DNA from: Streptomyces olivaceoviridis | Lineage (GTDB): Bacteria; Actinomycetota; Actinomycetes; Streptomycetales; Streptomycetaceae | Reading direction: 5' to 3' | NCBI RefSeq assembly: GCF_014650115.1 | Contig: NZ_BMUI01000028.1 | Location: 37,637 to 101,636, forward strand | DNA: 64,000 nucleotides | Part shown: positions 54,148 to 63,171 of the stretch, piece by piece | How the letters are laid out: every line of letters begins with the position of its first letter | Numbering within the stretch: the first letter of the stretch is position 1 | Program-made: the position numbers and the translations under genes | The notes under the pieces: generated by a model | What the model was told of the DNA's origin: nothing | What the model saw: only the letters and a program-made list of their open reading frames with translations | Databases searched by the model: none

Positions 54148-54816
54148 TCACGGCAGGCGGATGTTGTCGTACCTGGTGTTCGGCTCCCCGTTGGCGTACA
54201 CGCGTGGGGAGGTGAACACCCCGACCAGCTCCTCACCGACAATCGTTCTGCGGGGAAGGCTCAGCCCGTAGTGCTCGCCCATCAGCCGGTACACGTCCTG
54301 GATGTCCGGGACATGCAGCCTCCACTTGTCCGACTCGTCGGGCGAGTCAGGGTTCGGGGTGACGCTGCCGAGTCCGATCTCGGCGGTCATCCGCTGGGTG
54401 AGGGGATGGTCCGCCCTGATCGCCTCGTGAACCTCGCCGTCGAAGTAACTCCAGTCCAGCTTTCCGTCCACGGTCACACCGATGACGGGTGGATCCATGG
54501 TGGTGTCCATGATGGTCAGCCATGTGCGGCCCTCCCACAAGTGCTTCACGAGGTCAGGGCGCTGCATGTAGAAGCCGTCGTCGCCCCCGCACAGGGCGAA
54601 GGCCCACCCCGCGTGCTCGCCCAACCTGGCCCAGTCCGGGACGTTGCTGGAGCGGTCCAACGCCGTGTTGAACACGTCAGGAGACATGATGCCGAGGCCG
54701 GGATCCGCCCCCCGCATCGCCGCCAGCTCCTCGACGTTCACGCCTTTGACCATCTCCAGGTAGAAGCCCCAGGAGGCGAGGTCTTGTTGTATCCACTCGA
54801 ATCCCTCATCGCTCAT
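54148..54816 (-). CDS. Hypothetical protein, DUF6461-like N-terminus
   Basis: The 222-residue protein starts MSDEGFEWIQQDLASWGFYL. The opening (DLASWGFYLEMVKGVNVEEL) and the central GWAFALCGGDDGFYMQRPDL, with a later VTVDGKLDWSYFDGEVHEAI, resemble the actinobacterial DUF6461 type of unknown function, which often sits near polymorphic-toxin immunity genes. That similarity is by eye. Acidic and soluble, with no signal peptide. It overlaps nothing and has no operon partner. Confidence 0.65.
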   Translation of the reverse strand: MSDEGFEWIQQDLASWGFYLEMVKGVNVEELAAMRGADPGLGIMSPDVFNTALDRSSNVPDWARLGEHAGWAFALCGGDDGFYMQRPDLVKHLWEGRTWLTIMDTTMDPPVIGVTVDGKLDWSYFDGEVHEAIRADHPLTQRMTAEIGLGSVTPNPDSPDESDKWRLHVPDIQDVYRLMGEHYGLSLPRRTIVGEELVGVFTSPRVYANGEPNTRYDNIRLP

Positions 54817-55966
54817 GGCCGCAAGTGTGGCAGCGGCGTCCGACAGCCTGGCCCGGGACCGTGATCTGTGTCGCGCGACGCCATGCCGACTGCCGTGTCG
54901 TGAGAGCTGATGTCCTGCGCCGGACACCCATCGGCGGTTCCGTGACACTGACCATGCCGGATCCCGCCCGCCGGCCAAGTTCGTGCCGACCGTCCGCAGC
55001 GCCGCCCGAACGACTCACCCACACGGGCCCCTTCGCGGGCGAGTTGAAGTGCTGAACCACTGTCGTGCCGCGTCGTGCAGACCGCAGACGTGGACAACAC
55101 GACTGGCGCCACGGCGGCGACCACCGCGGTGACGACCGGCACCGCGGCGGGCGCATGGTGCGGGCCGCGGGTGACACCCCTTGCGAAGAAACAGCCGGCC
55201 AGGAAGAAGAGCGCGGGCCGGTGGCCTCGCAGCGGCTGAGGTCAGGGGCCCGCGCACTGCCCCGGTGCGGTCCGTCGGCACGCGGATGGGGCTGGGATGA
55301 CGGGAGGCCGCGGAGGCGGAAGCGTCCAGCCCGCGGGCTCAACGACTGGCCTGCGATCCTGCCGTGGTGGGGCAAGCACCGCCGAGGACGACCTGAAGGC
55401 GGGCCAACGAGATCCTGAGGGCCGGGGCGGATTTCCTCGCGGCTGACAAGAACACTCAGACGACCGTCTTGGGTATGTGGCTGAAGCCGTCCGCGACAGC
55501 GAGCCGCTGCCCACTTGGGAACGTGATCAACTCCAGGGCGTACCGTGGAGCGGACGCCACGGACCGTTGCCCGGCGTCACCATCCGTACCGGCGGTGGAG
55601 CGCTCGGGTCCCCAGCAGGCTGGTTACCCGTGCCCGGGGCCTGCGCGAGTCCGTTGGCCCACAGCTGGTCGACACGCGCGCGTTCGGTGGCGTTCGGGTA
55701 GCGGTTGGTGCAGGACGGGCCGGGGCCGCCGCCCGACATCAGCTCACTGCACGGCCCGACAAGGCACTCCCGTTTCCCGGTGACGTGTCGTGATCAAAAG
55801 CGGACGGCGGTGCCAGTGGTTTTCCATTTCGGCTGAGGCCGCCAAGGCGACGGGCGGGGCAGGGAGGGTCTTTTCAGCCCACTGGGCTTGGCGCTGCTGA
55901 TCGGTGAGTGTGCGATGAAGGCGAGCGGAACGCGGCACGACCTTGCCACCGGCCTCGGCTGCCGCG
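54817..55966. other. 1.15-kb stretch without an intact gene
   Basis: The largest empty stretch in the window. A minus-strand tail RYALELITFPSGQRLAVADG then FSHIPKTVV ending in a stop at about 55454 looks like a genuine C-terminus without its head. A signal-like segment VVTAVVAAVAPVVLSTSAVC occurs on the minus strand near 55100. Neither is assignable. No repeat, hairpin or RNA signal was seen. Confidence 0.45.
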
Positions 55967-57187
55967 TCAACCATCACCTTGCTCGACGTCCAGATGCATC
56001 GGACCCCGAAGAACGGGGCTGGGCCGGTACGGCGGCGGGTCGGCGACCAGCCTGGGGCGGACGAGTCGGCGTACCAGTTCGGTCAGCGCGATCTGGGTTT
56101 CCCGCCGGGCCAGCGCGCCGCCGAAGCACGAGTGGATGCCGCTGCCGAACCCCAGGTGCTGGTTGTCACGCCGATCCGGGTCGAAGCGGTCGGGATCGTG
56201 GAAGCGCTTCGGATCGCGACTGCCCGAGGCCAGCATGAGCATGATCTGCGAGCCCTTCGGGATGACGGTGTCGGCTACGGTGATGTCGCTGTACGCCGCC
56301 CGCCAGGGAATGATGTGCACGGAGGGCTCGTAGCGCAGCAGCTCCTCGACCAGCGGCGCGACGAGGTCGGGTTCGTGGCGCAGCCGCTCAAGCACCTGCG
56401 GGTGGCGCAGCAGCGTCAGCATGCCGTTGGCGATGAGGTTGACGACGGTCTCATGGCCGGCGATGAGCAGCAGTTTGGCGGTGGCGACGATTTCTTCGTC
56501 GGTCATCCGGCCGTCGGGCCCGTCATCGTTGGCCAGCCGGGCCAACAGATCGTCGCCCGGCCGGCCGTGGCGCTGTTCCACCAGCCCGCCGAGGTTCCGG
56601 CGCAAGTCCTTGCGGGCCTGTACGCCCTTGTCCAGCTTCTCCCTCGGGTCGGTCTCGGGGTCGTAGTCGACCGAGTTCATGATGTCGTTCACCCAGACGT
56701 GGAACCGCGGTTCCTCCTCGCGTGGAACGCCGAGCAAGTGGCAGGTCACGGTTACAGGGAACGGGCAGGCGAAATCGTCGACGACGTCGATCCGCTCCTT
56801 GCCCGCGAAATCGTCGATCAGACTGCCGACGGCGGCGGTCAGGTCGCTTTCCATGCCGGCCACCAACCCCGGGGAGTGCGGGGGGCCGAAGTGGCGCATC
56901 GCCATACGCCGCAGGCGATCGTGCTCGGGCGGGTCCCTCTTGATGAACGCCGTCGTGACGCCGTCCTCCAGTGCGGGCATCGGACGCGACAGACTGCGCA
57001 CGTCGGAGCTCAGGTGCGGGTCATGCAGGATGTCTGTGATCTCGCGATAGGTGCTGATGACGTAGCTGCCGTCCTCCTGAAGAGCCACCGGTGTCTCGCG
57101 CAATTCGGCATACAGCGGGTACGGGTCGGCCCGGGCGGAGTAGTCGAAGATCCGTCGCAGCGTGCCGGGCGTCTCGGTCGTGGTCAT
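55967..57187 (-). CDS. Cytochrome P450
   Basis: A 406-residue soluble bacterial P450 starting MTTTETPGTLRRIFDY. The I-helix oxygen motif is AGHET (243-247), the K-helix ExxR is in VEELLRYEP (E282, R285), and the heme loop is GFGSGIHSCFGGALARR with ligand C354. Length and motifs are complete. It is the last gene of a ferredoxin / reductase / P450 set, 46 bp after the reductase gene, so all three redox partners are encoded together. Such enzymes hydroxylate secondary metabolites or xenobiotics; the substrate is not predictable from the sequence. Confidence 0.95.
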   Translation of the reverse strand: MTTTETPGTLRRIFDYSARADPYPLYAELRETPVALQEDGSYVISTYREITDILHDPHLSSDVRSLSRPMPALEDGVTTAFIKRDPPEHDRLRRMAMRHFGPPHSPGLVAGMESDLTAAVGSLIDDFAGKERIDVVDDFACPFPVTVTCHLLGVPREEEPRFHVWVNDIMNSVDYDPETDPREKLDKGVQARKDLRRNLGGLVEQRHGRPGDDLLARLANDDGPDGRMTDEEIVATAKLLLIAGHETVVNLIANGMLTLLRHPQVLERLRHEPDLVAPLVEELLRYEPSVHIIPWRAAYSDITVADTVIPKGSQIMLMLASGSRDPKRFHDPDRFDPDRRDNQHLGFGSGIHSCFGGALARRETQIALTELVRRLVRPRLVADPPPYRPSPVLRGPMHLDVEQGDG

Positions 57188-57233
57188 CCGACCCTCCTCC
57201 TACCGATGCTGGTGCACGGCCGTGACGCGGCGC

Positions 57234-58589
57234 TCACCGGGTCCGGCCGGTGACGACCGCGGTGGCGCCCTGAGCGAGCAGGCTTGGGCCGGGGAGGCCG
57301 ACGGGTGCCGGGTGTACGTCGGTCGGCTGGTCCGGCGTGGGGCAGCGTGGCGGGAAAGGGGCGGCCGTCTCGATCAACCGCCGGTAGTGGCGCAGCCACT
57401 TGGCGTTGTCGAAGCTCACGGCAGCCGTGACGCGGCCCCGATAGCCGTATGCGGCGACGAAACGGTGGTCGTCCAGCGATCCCTGGGTGACGACCACCTC
57501 GTCGGCGAAGGTCGGCACGCCGACGGACTTGATGTTGACGCCGAACTGGATCGACCAGAACAGCGGTGTCGACAGGTGTGGCCAGTGGTCCGCCTGGGGG
57601 CTGACCATGTTGTGTGCCGCGACCTCGGCCTGCTCCACGGCGTTGGCCCAGTGCTCCAGTGAGATGAGCCGGTATTCGTAGAGGGGGTGGGGGCAACGTG
57701 CCACGTCTCCCGCGGCGAAGACGTCGTCGTTGGCTCGGCCGTTGATGTCGAGGGCGTGGCAGCCTGAGTCGCAGGCGATTCCCCACACACCCGCCGCCAG
57801 TCCCGACTCCCGTAGCCACTCGGTGTTGCGGATGCTCCCGAGTGCCACTACCGCCACCTCGGCGTCGATCGTGCCGCCGTCGTCGAAGTGAGCACGGCGG
57901 AACCGCCCCTGCGCGTCGCCCTCGAGTCGGGTGACCTTGACACCGCACCGCAGGTCGACGCCGTGAGTGCGCTGCAAGTCCGCCGCGACCTCACCGATCA
58001 CGGCACCTAGCGCCCCGGCCAGCGGGGCCGCTCCGAGTTCGGCGACGGTCACCGGCAGTTCCCGTGCCCGGCAGGCGGAGGCGATTTCGGAGCCGGTGAA
58101 TCCTGCCCCGACGATCAGAACGCGGGAAGGCCCGGCGGCGAGGGCTCGCCGCAGGCTCTCGGCATGCTCGCGCGTACGCACGACGAACACTCTGTTCAGA
58201 GCCGCCTCGGACTCGACGAACCAAGGCCGGGCCCGTACCCCGGTAGCGATCAGTAGCCGGTCGAAGGGAACCTCGCGTCCGTCGGCCAGTCGCACGTGGT
58301 TCGTCGCGAGGTCCAGCCCGCTGGCGGGCACGCCCAGCAGCCACTCCGCATCGATGACACGACGGCGGGGCAACGTGGTGTTTCCGGCCGGCACCCACCC
58401 GGTCAGTACCTGCTTGGACAGGGGAGGCCGGTCATAGGGCTCGCCCAGCTCGTCACCGATCATGGTCAACGATCCTGTGAAACCCTCGGCGCGCAGAGCC
58501 TCCGCAGCCCTCAGTCCCGCCAGCGACGCCCCGACGACCACGATGCGGCCATCGCGCTTGAACGCCCGCAGAGTGTCGGCACTGGTCAT
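57234..58589 (-). CDS. FAD-dependent ferredoxin reductase (P450 partner)
   Basis: The 451-residue protein starts MTSADTLRAFKRDGRIV. The FAD-binding GxGxxG-like loop is VVVGASLAGLRAAEALRAEG. YDRPPLSKQVLTG is the reductase signature. The NAD-binding loop is VLIVGAGFTGSEIASACR, and DVFAAGDVARCPH binds the flavin. It passes electrons from NAD(P)H to the ferredoxin encoded just upstream. Its ATG overlaps the ferredoxin TGA (ATGA), so the two are translationally coupled. Confidence 0.93.
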   Translation of the reverse strand: MTSADTLRAFKRDGRIVVVGASLAGLRAAEALRAEGFTGSLTMIGDELGEPYDRPPLSKQVLTGWVPAGNTTLPRRRVIDAEWLLGVPASGLDLATNHVRLADGREVPFDRLLIATGVRARPWFVESEAALNRVFVVRTREHAESLRRALAAGPSRVLIVGAGFTGSEIASACRARELPVTVAELGAAPLAGALGAVIGEVAADLQRTHGVDLRCGVKVTRLEGDAQGRFRRAHFDDGGTIDAEVAVVALGSIRNTEWLRESGLAAGVWGIACDSGCHALDINGRANDDVFAAGDVARCPHPLYEYRLISLEHWANAVEQAEVAAHNMVSPQADHWPHLSTPLFWSIQFGVNIKSVGVPTFADEVVVTQGSLDDHRFVAAYGYRGRVTAAVSFDNAKWLRHYRRLIETAAPFPPRCPTPDQPTDVHPAPVGLPGPSLLAQGATAVVTGRTR

Positions 58590-58813
58590 GGCGCCGACGC
58601 CTCCACCGGGGCGTTCCGTCCTTCCAGCCAGTCGACCAGAATCGCTTGGACCGGGCAGGCCGCCGCGGCGCGTAGCACCAGGCTGCGCTGGGCGTCGTCG
58701 GGGTTCGGGTCGTACATCAGCGCCTCCTCACCGTGCATCCGGAAGACCTCCGGAGCCAGGAACGCGCACTGTGCATACCCTTCGCATCGGGAAAGATCTA
58801 CGACAACTCTCAT
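58586..58813 (-). CDS. [3Fe-4S] ferredoxin (P450 electron donor)
   Basis: The 75-residue protein starts MRVVVDLSRCEGYAQCAF at an ATG behind GGAG. Cysteines C10, C16 and C53 (CEGYAQC ... AACPVQA) give the three-cysteine pattern of [3Fe-4S] ferredoxins that serve actinobacterial P450s. The position where a fourth cluster ligand could sit (residue 13) is Tyr, where many relatives carry other residues. First gene of the electron-transfer operon. Confidence 0.93.
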   Translation of the reverse strand: MRVVVDLSRCEGYAQCAFLAPEVFRMHGEEALMYDPNPDDAQRSLVLRAAAACPVQAILVDWLEGRNAPVEASAP

Positions 58814-59093
58814 CCCGGTCTCCACGGGGAGTGCGAACTCCAGACCCTCGAACCGGCACCGCTCCGGCCCGAGACAAGCCGCGAAAGGGCTATTCGATCG
58901 CCGCCTACTCCTGCGAAGTGCGAGTGGCACCGCGCTCGCCGGTCCCCATGGAAATGCTTGATCGTCGCAGTTAAGGCGATTCGGTGTTCAGGAATATCTA
59001 TAGGGCTCATGTTATGGCCCAGAACCCTGACCGCGCGCACATCACACGCAAGAAAGGGCGGCCTGCTGACTGGTGCCTGATCGATCATTTCAG
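58814..59093 (-). promoter_or_regulatory. Upstream region of the P450 operon
   Basis: The 280-bp gap contains no gene. Between 58960 and 59020 the base composition drops sharply (TTAAGGCGATTCGGTGTTCA, AATATCTATAGG), the most AT-rich stretch nearby. A promoter for the leftward operon is likely here. TATAGAT on the minus strand is a possible -10, but I cannot fix a -35. Confidence 0.4.
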
Positions 59094-59690
59094 AAGCGCT
59101 TGACCAGAAGTGTCGGCTCTTGCGGCTCGCATAGGCTGGCCGGTCTCATCCGACATGAGGCTGTGTGCCAGTTCGAGCAGGCCCTGATGGAGGTCGGCAC
59201 GTCTTTCGTGACGGATGCGGAGTCGTTCGAACTGGTGAAGCCGGGCGAGGCGCGCTCGACCACCCAGCGGACCGTGCCCGGTCCGGAGCCGTGGGCGGCA
59301 CCGCGTCGGGCGATCACGGGTTTGATGCCGCGTTTCCACAGCAGGCGTTTCCACAGCAGGCGGCGGTGCTTGCCGAAGTCGTAGCCCCGGTCGGCGTGCA
59401 GGCGCCGGGGCTTGCGTCGAGAGCGCCCCCGCAGGCCCCGGATCGGGGGAACCGCGTTCAGCAGGGGCAGGAGCTGGGTGACATCGTGCGGTTGCCGCCG
59501 GTGAGCGCGACGGCGAGCGGGGTTCCGTGCCGGTCGACGATCAGATGGTGCGCGGAGCCGGGGCGGCCCCGGTCGACCGGTGAGGGACCGACGTGGTCCC
59601 TTCCTTTTGAGCACCTCGATGTGCGAGCCGTCCACGGCACAGTCGTCCCGATCCAGCAGGTCGGCACGACGCGGCTCGCCCCTGTCCGGT
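59094..59690 (-). pseudogene. IS5-family transposase relic with a 15-bp tandem duplication
   Basis: Blocks of an IS5-type DDE transposase appear in mixed frames: DLLDRDDCAVDGSHIEVLK, HHLIVDRHGTPLAVALTGGN, HDVTQLLPLLNAVPPIRGLR, RRLHADRGYDFGKHRRLLWK and IARRGAAHGSGPG. The N-terminal third is missing and several frameshifts occur. CGTTTCCACAGCAGG is tandemly duplicated at 59331-59360, adding LLWKR twice. It has truncated the neighbouring gene fragment upstream. Confidence 0.82.
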
Positions 59691-60036
59691 GGCGCCGTCA
59701 GGCATCGGCCGGGTGCGGCGCGAGCACTCCGCTCCTGCGGATACCGGAGCCGGAACGGACGGCTGCCGTGCTGGACCTGAGGGCCGCGCCACAGGAATCG
59801 GTGTCGAAGGCGAAGGCCTCCCGGGGAGAGCACGCCGCCCCGTCGAGGTGCACGAGCAGCCGCAGGCGAAGAAGGCCGCCATCGATCAGCCAGCGGGTCG
59901 CGTCGTCGATCTGCTGCCACCAGCGCTCGCGCTCGCCGGCCGGCCGCTCGCGCATGACGGGGGTCCAGCCCGGCTCGTCGTCCGCCGGAAGCCGCAGCCT
60001 GTTCAGCAGCGCGCACGCCGAGACGATCCGTGTCAT
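59691..60036 (-). pseudogene. 5' part of an unknown gene cut off by the IS5 relic
   Basis: From an ATG the minus strand reads MTRIVSACALLNRLRLPADD, RPAGERERWWQQIDDATRWL and IDGGLLRLRLLVHLDG, convincing coding sequence. After about residue 75 it becomes irregular and meets the transposase relic. No family was recognised. The head may still be transcribed, but the product is probably non-functional. Confidence 0.4.
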
Positions 60037-60181
60037 GTTCGCACTGAAGGTGTCCCGACTGGTGTGGATCCCTCGGCCGCCGGACCGACGGTGGGAGCAA
60101 ACGATCAGCTCTCAGGCCCCGGCAGCAACGCCGAGGCGAAGGTCGCAGTGGCGAGACCTCGGCGGTGACGTCGGCAACCAT

Positions 60182-61770
60182 ATGACCGTGCTCGATCGTC
60201 CTTCGGTTATGCCACCCTGGAGCCCCGAACCCTCCCCAGCCCGGCCGGCCTGGCCTCACTGCGGCCACACCACCACCCTGGAGGACCCGGTCGGGTGCCG
60301 CGGTATCCACGTTCCTGGCCACAGCGCATGCCTCGCCCACCTGGCTGACACCGACCGCGATGCCTACCTGGCCAGCCTGGCTCCCGGCACTGACATCGAC
60401 CACCGCGGCACCCGTTTCGACGAGTCCCTTCTCCGACTGCTGCTCCAAGCCCTCCGGGACCCCAGAACCGGACACCCTTGCCTAGGCCACACCCGGTTCG
60501 AGGCGGCGATCTTCACCGGTAGCGCCCGGTTCGGCTCGGCGACCTTCGAAAGCAATGCCTGGTTCCGGGGCGGCGACCTTCAAGAGCGAGGCCGAATTCG
60601 CCTCGGCGGTCTTCAAGAGCGAGGCCGAGTTCGCGTCGGCGACCTTCGAACGCGACGCCCGATTCGACTCGGCGACCTTCGAGAGGGCGTTGAGCCTCGG
60701 GCCCCTGGTATGTGCCGAGCGGATCCAGCTGTCTGGAGCAGTGTTCAGCGGCCCGGTGACCCTCTCGTTCGTCGCGCGTCACCTGGAATGCCGGCGGACC
60801 CGCTGGTCCTCGACGGCCGAACTGCGTCTGCGTCACGCCACCGTGGACTTCGCCCACGCCGTCTTCGAATATCCCCTCACGATCGCCAGGGAAATGGACC
60901 CGTTCGTGCTCCCCAATGGCGAACCGCTGACCGAACAGCCGTTCACCAGCATGCCCGACGCCGCGGTGCGGGTGGCCTCGTTGCGCGGGGTGGACGCCGC
61001 ACACCTGGTCCTCGCTGCCGTCGACCTGTCGGGGTGCCTGTTCACCGGGACCGTGCACTTGGACCAGGTGCGGCTGGAGGGCGCCTGCTCATTCGACACG
61101 GTCCCTCCACCCGGTGGGGTTCACCCGACGTCGCACGCTCGCCGAGGAGCACCATTGGCGGGCGAGGCAACCGGCCGCGGCCCCGGGCTGGAACGCGGCC
61201 ACGTCCGGCGCCGGGCACGTGGGGCCGACGCAGTTGGCGCCGGTGTACCGGGCGCTACGCAAGGCGTTCGAAGACGGCGCGAACGAGCCCGGAGCGGCGG
61301 ACTTCTACTACGGCGAAATGGAGATGCGCCGACACGACCGTACCGGTACCACCCGCGCCGAACGGGGTCTGCTGCACGGTTACTGGATGCTGTCCGGCTA
61401 CGGATTGCGCGCCTCACGGGCGCTGGGCTGGCTCGCCGCCGCCATGCTCGTCACCATCATGCTGCTGATGGGCTTCGGGCTGCCCAGGGATGACCCGAAG
61501 CAGGTGGCGACCGGCATCGTGCCGCCCGGCGGCGGAAGGGTGACCTTCGAGATCGGCAAGGAGGATCCGCGCGACCCCACCGGGAACCGGTTCACGGGCG
61601 AGCGCTTCGAAAAGGCCTTGAACGTCACCCTCAACTCGGTGATCTTCCGCGCTGCCGACCAGGACCTGACCACCACCGGCACCTACGTCCAGATGACCTC
61701 CCGGGTGACTGAGCCCGTCCTCTTGGGTCTGGCGGTCCTCGCCGTCCGCAACCGTGTCAAAGCTGACCCC
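60182..61770 (+). pseudogene. Membrane-anchored pentapeptide-repeat protein gene with two frameshifts
   Basis: The first frame starts MTVLDRPSVMPPWSPEP, contains a cysteine/histidine-rich head, and enters pentapeptide-like repeats (FTGSARFGSATFESNAWF). An extra G near 60570 shifts into a second frame (ATFKSEAEFASAVFKSEAEF ... FERALSLG). Another extra G near 61118 shifts into a third (FTRRRTLAEEHHWRARQ). The third frame carries PVYRALRKAFEDGANEPGAA, a helix LGWLAAAMLVTIMLLMGFGL and a conserved C-terminal region (NVTLNSVIFRAADQD, VTEPVLLGLAVLAVRNRVK). Re-joined, it is one protein of about 530 residues. Both shifts are at G runs, so sequencing error or phase variation cannot be excluded. Confidence 0.8.
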
Positions 61771-61872
61771 GATCGCGGCGTGCAGACGTCGAAGTTCCCC
61801 TCGGTCCACGCGCTCGACCAACTCCTCGACGGCCTCGACGTCGGCGCGGCTCGTCGGCGTCAGCTGGTACAT
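61760..61872 (-). pseudogene. Head of an unknown gene truncated against the pentapeptide-repeat gene
   Basis: The minus strand from an ATG reads MYQLTPTSRADVEAVEELVE then RVDRGELRRLHAAIGVSF, clearly coding-like. It then turns into the antisense of the pentapeptide-repeat gene at about 61760. This is a junction between two unrelated genes. No family was recognised. Confidence 0.4.
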
Positions 61873-62079
61873 GGCGCGCGAGGAGTTGGAACGGGCGCGT
61901 GGACCGGGGCGCTCTGCCGGTAGGTGCCCGGCGCAGCCCGCAGCGGCTCCTGGACGAAGAGGTGTCCGCCCGTACCCCACTCTTTACGGGTTCAGTCCCG
62001 GCCGGGGCTGTCTCCTGCCCGGGGCCAGGGCGCGTGACCGGGGTGGGGCGCGGAGCGTTGCCACGGTCGGTGGACGGCT

Positions 62080-62152
62080 ACCTGGACCTGGACCTGGACC
62101 TGGACCTGAACTTGGACCTGGACCTGGACCTGGACCTGGACCTGGACCTTGA
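62080..62152. repeat. Hexanucleotide (CTGGAC)n microsatellite
   Basis: About 11-12 tandem copies of CTGGAC, interrupted once (CTGAACTTGGAC). It would encode alternating Leu-Asp on the plus strand and Val-Gln on the minus strand. The plus-strand frame is open through it into the methyltransferase gene 165 bp further on, but a normal methyltransferase start lies downstream. The surrounding 61.87-62.32 kb otherwise shows one coding-like segment (ERLPQLTLHEAHDLLNWLRR). Confidence 0.85.
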
Positions 62153-62318
62153 CGAGATCGAGTTCGCGCCGATGGAGACAGCGGGCGAACGACTGCCGCA
62201 GCTCACGCTTCATGAGGCGCATGACCTGCTGAACTGGCTGCGCCGTGTCACGGCCGAGTGCGGGGCCCATGCCCTAATCGCGTTGACGGCCCCCGGCAGG
62301 CAGTGCTGGAGTCGGCAC

Positions 62319-63059
62319 GTGGACAGCATCCCCGCCAACCGGCGGTTCTGGAACCAGATCAGCAGCGCCTACCAGAAGGAGCACGACCCGCAAATCGGCG
62401 CCACACCCCGGCTGTGGGGCATGTACTCCATCCCCGACGCGCACCTGCACGCCCTGGGCGACGTCACCGGCAAGCGCGTCCTCGAACTCGGCTGCGGCGC
62501 CGGCCAGTGGTCCAGGGCGCTCGCCGCCGAGGGCGCCACCGTGGTCGGGCTCGACCTGTCCGAAGCCCAACTCGCCGCAGCGGCCAGCGCGATGGGAGCG
62601 GCCCGCTACCCGCTGGTGCAAGGCGCCGCCGAACAACTCCCCTTCGCCGCCGACAGCTTCGACCTGGTGTTCTGTGACTTCGGCGGGCTCAGCTGGGCGC
62701 CCCCGCACCTGGCCGTCCCGCAGGCCGCACGCGTCTTGGGCCGAGGCGGGCGCCTGGTGTTCAACGTCGCCAGCCCATGGTTCGAAGCTTGTTACGACGA
62801 AGCCGCCAGCCGCGTGACCACGACGCTGCAGCAGGACTACTTCGGGCTGAACACCATCGCCGAAGACGACGGCGCGACCAGCTACCAGCTCACCTACGGC
62901 GGCTGGGTCAAGGTCCTGCGCGGCGCGGGTCTCATCATCGACGACCTCATCGAGCCGCGGCCCGAACTCGGAACACCCAACGGCTACAACGAAACCGACC
63001 CACCCGACTGGGCACACCGCTGGCCGGCGGAACTGCTCTGGGTAACCCACAAGCCGTAA
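62319..63059 (+). CDS. Class I SAM-dependent methyltransferase
   Basis: The 246-residue protein starts at GTG (DSIPANRRFWNQISSAYQKE) behind GGAG. The open frame extends about 140 codons further upstream through the hexanucleotide tract, but this start matches the usual length and beginning of the family. Motif I is VLELGCGAGQWSRALAAEG; GLDLS and SFDLVFCDFGGLSW follow. The substrate is unknown. The longer form, with a Leu-Asp repeat head, cannot be strictly excluded. Confidence 0.85.
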   Translation: MDSIPANRRFWNQISSAYQKEHDPQIGATPRLWGMYSIPDAHLHALGDVTGKRVLELGCGAGQWSRALAAEGATVVGLDLSEAQLAAAASAMGAARYPLVQGAAEQLPFAADSFDLVFCDFGGLSWAPPHLAVPQAARVLGRGGRLVFNVASPWFEACYDEAASRVTTTLQQDYFGLNTIAEDDGATSYQLTYGGWVKVLRGAGLIIDDLIEPRPELGTPNGYNETDPPDWAHRWPAELLWVTHKP

Positions 63060-63171
63060 GTTCCGCCGCGCCGAGACGTGAAGGCATCCCTTCGCCGGGC
63101 ATGCCTACTGAGCGTGCAGCTGTGTTGTCGTAGGGGCTGACAGGTCGTGATCGTCGCGGTATGCCGTGTGT

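Noticed and set aside
55744..55977. 77-residue minus-strand ORF overlapping the P450 end
   Set aside because: It begins inside the P450 C-terminus without a ribosome-binding site and shows no family features.
61992..62270. Minus-strand protein with a (Val-Gln)n repeat
   Set aside because: It is only the translation of the CTGGAC microsatellite, with no ribosome-binding site or flanking coding signal.
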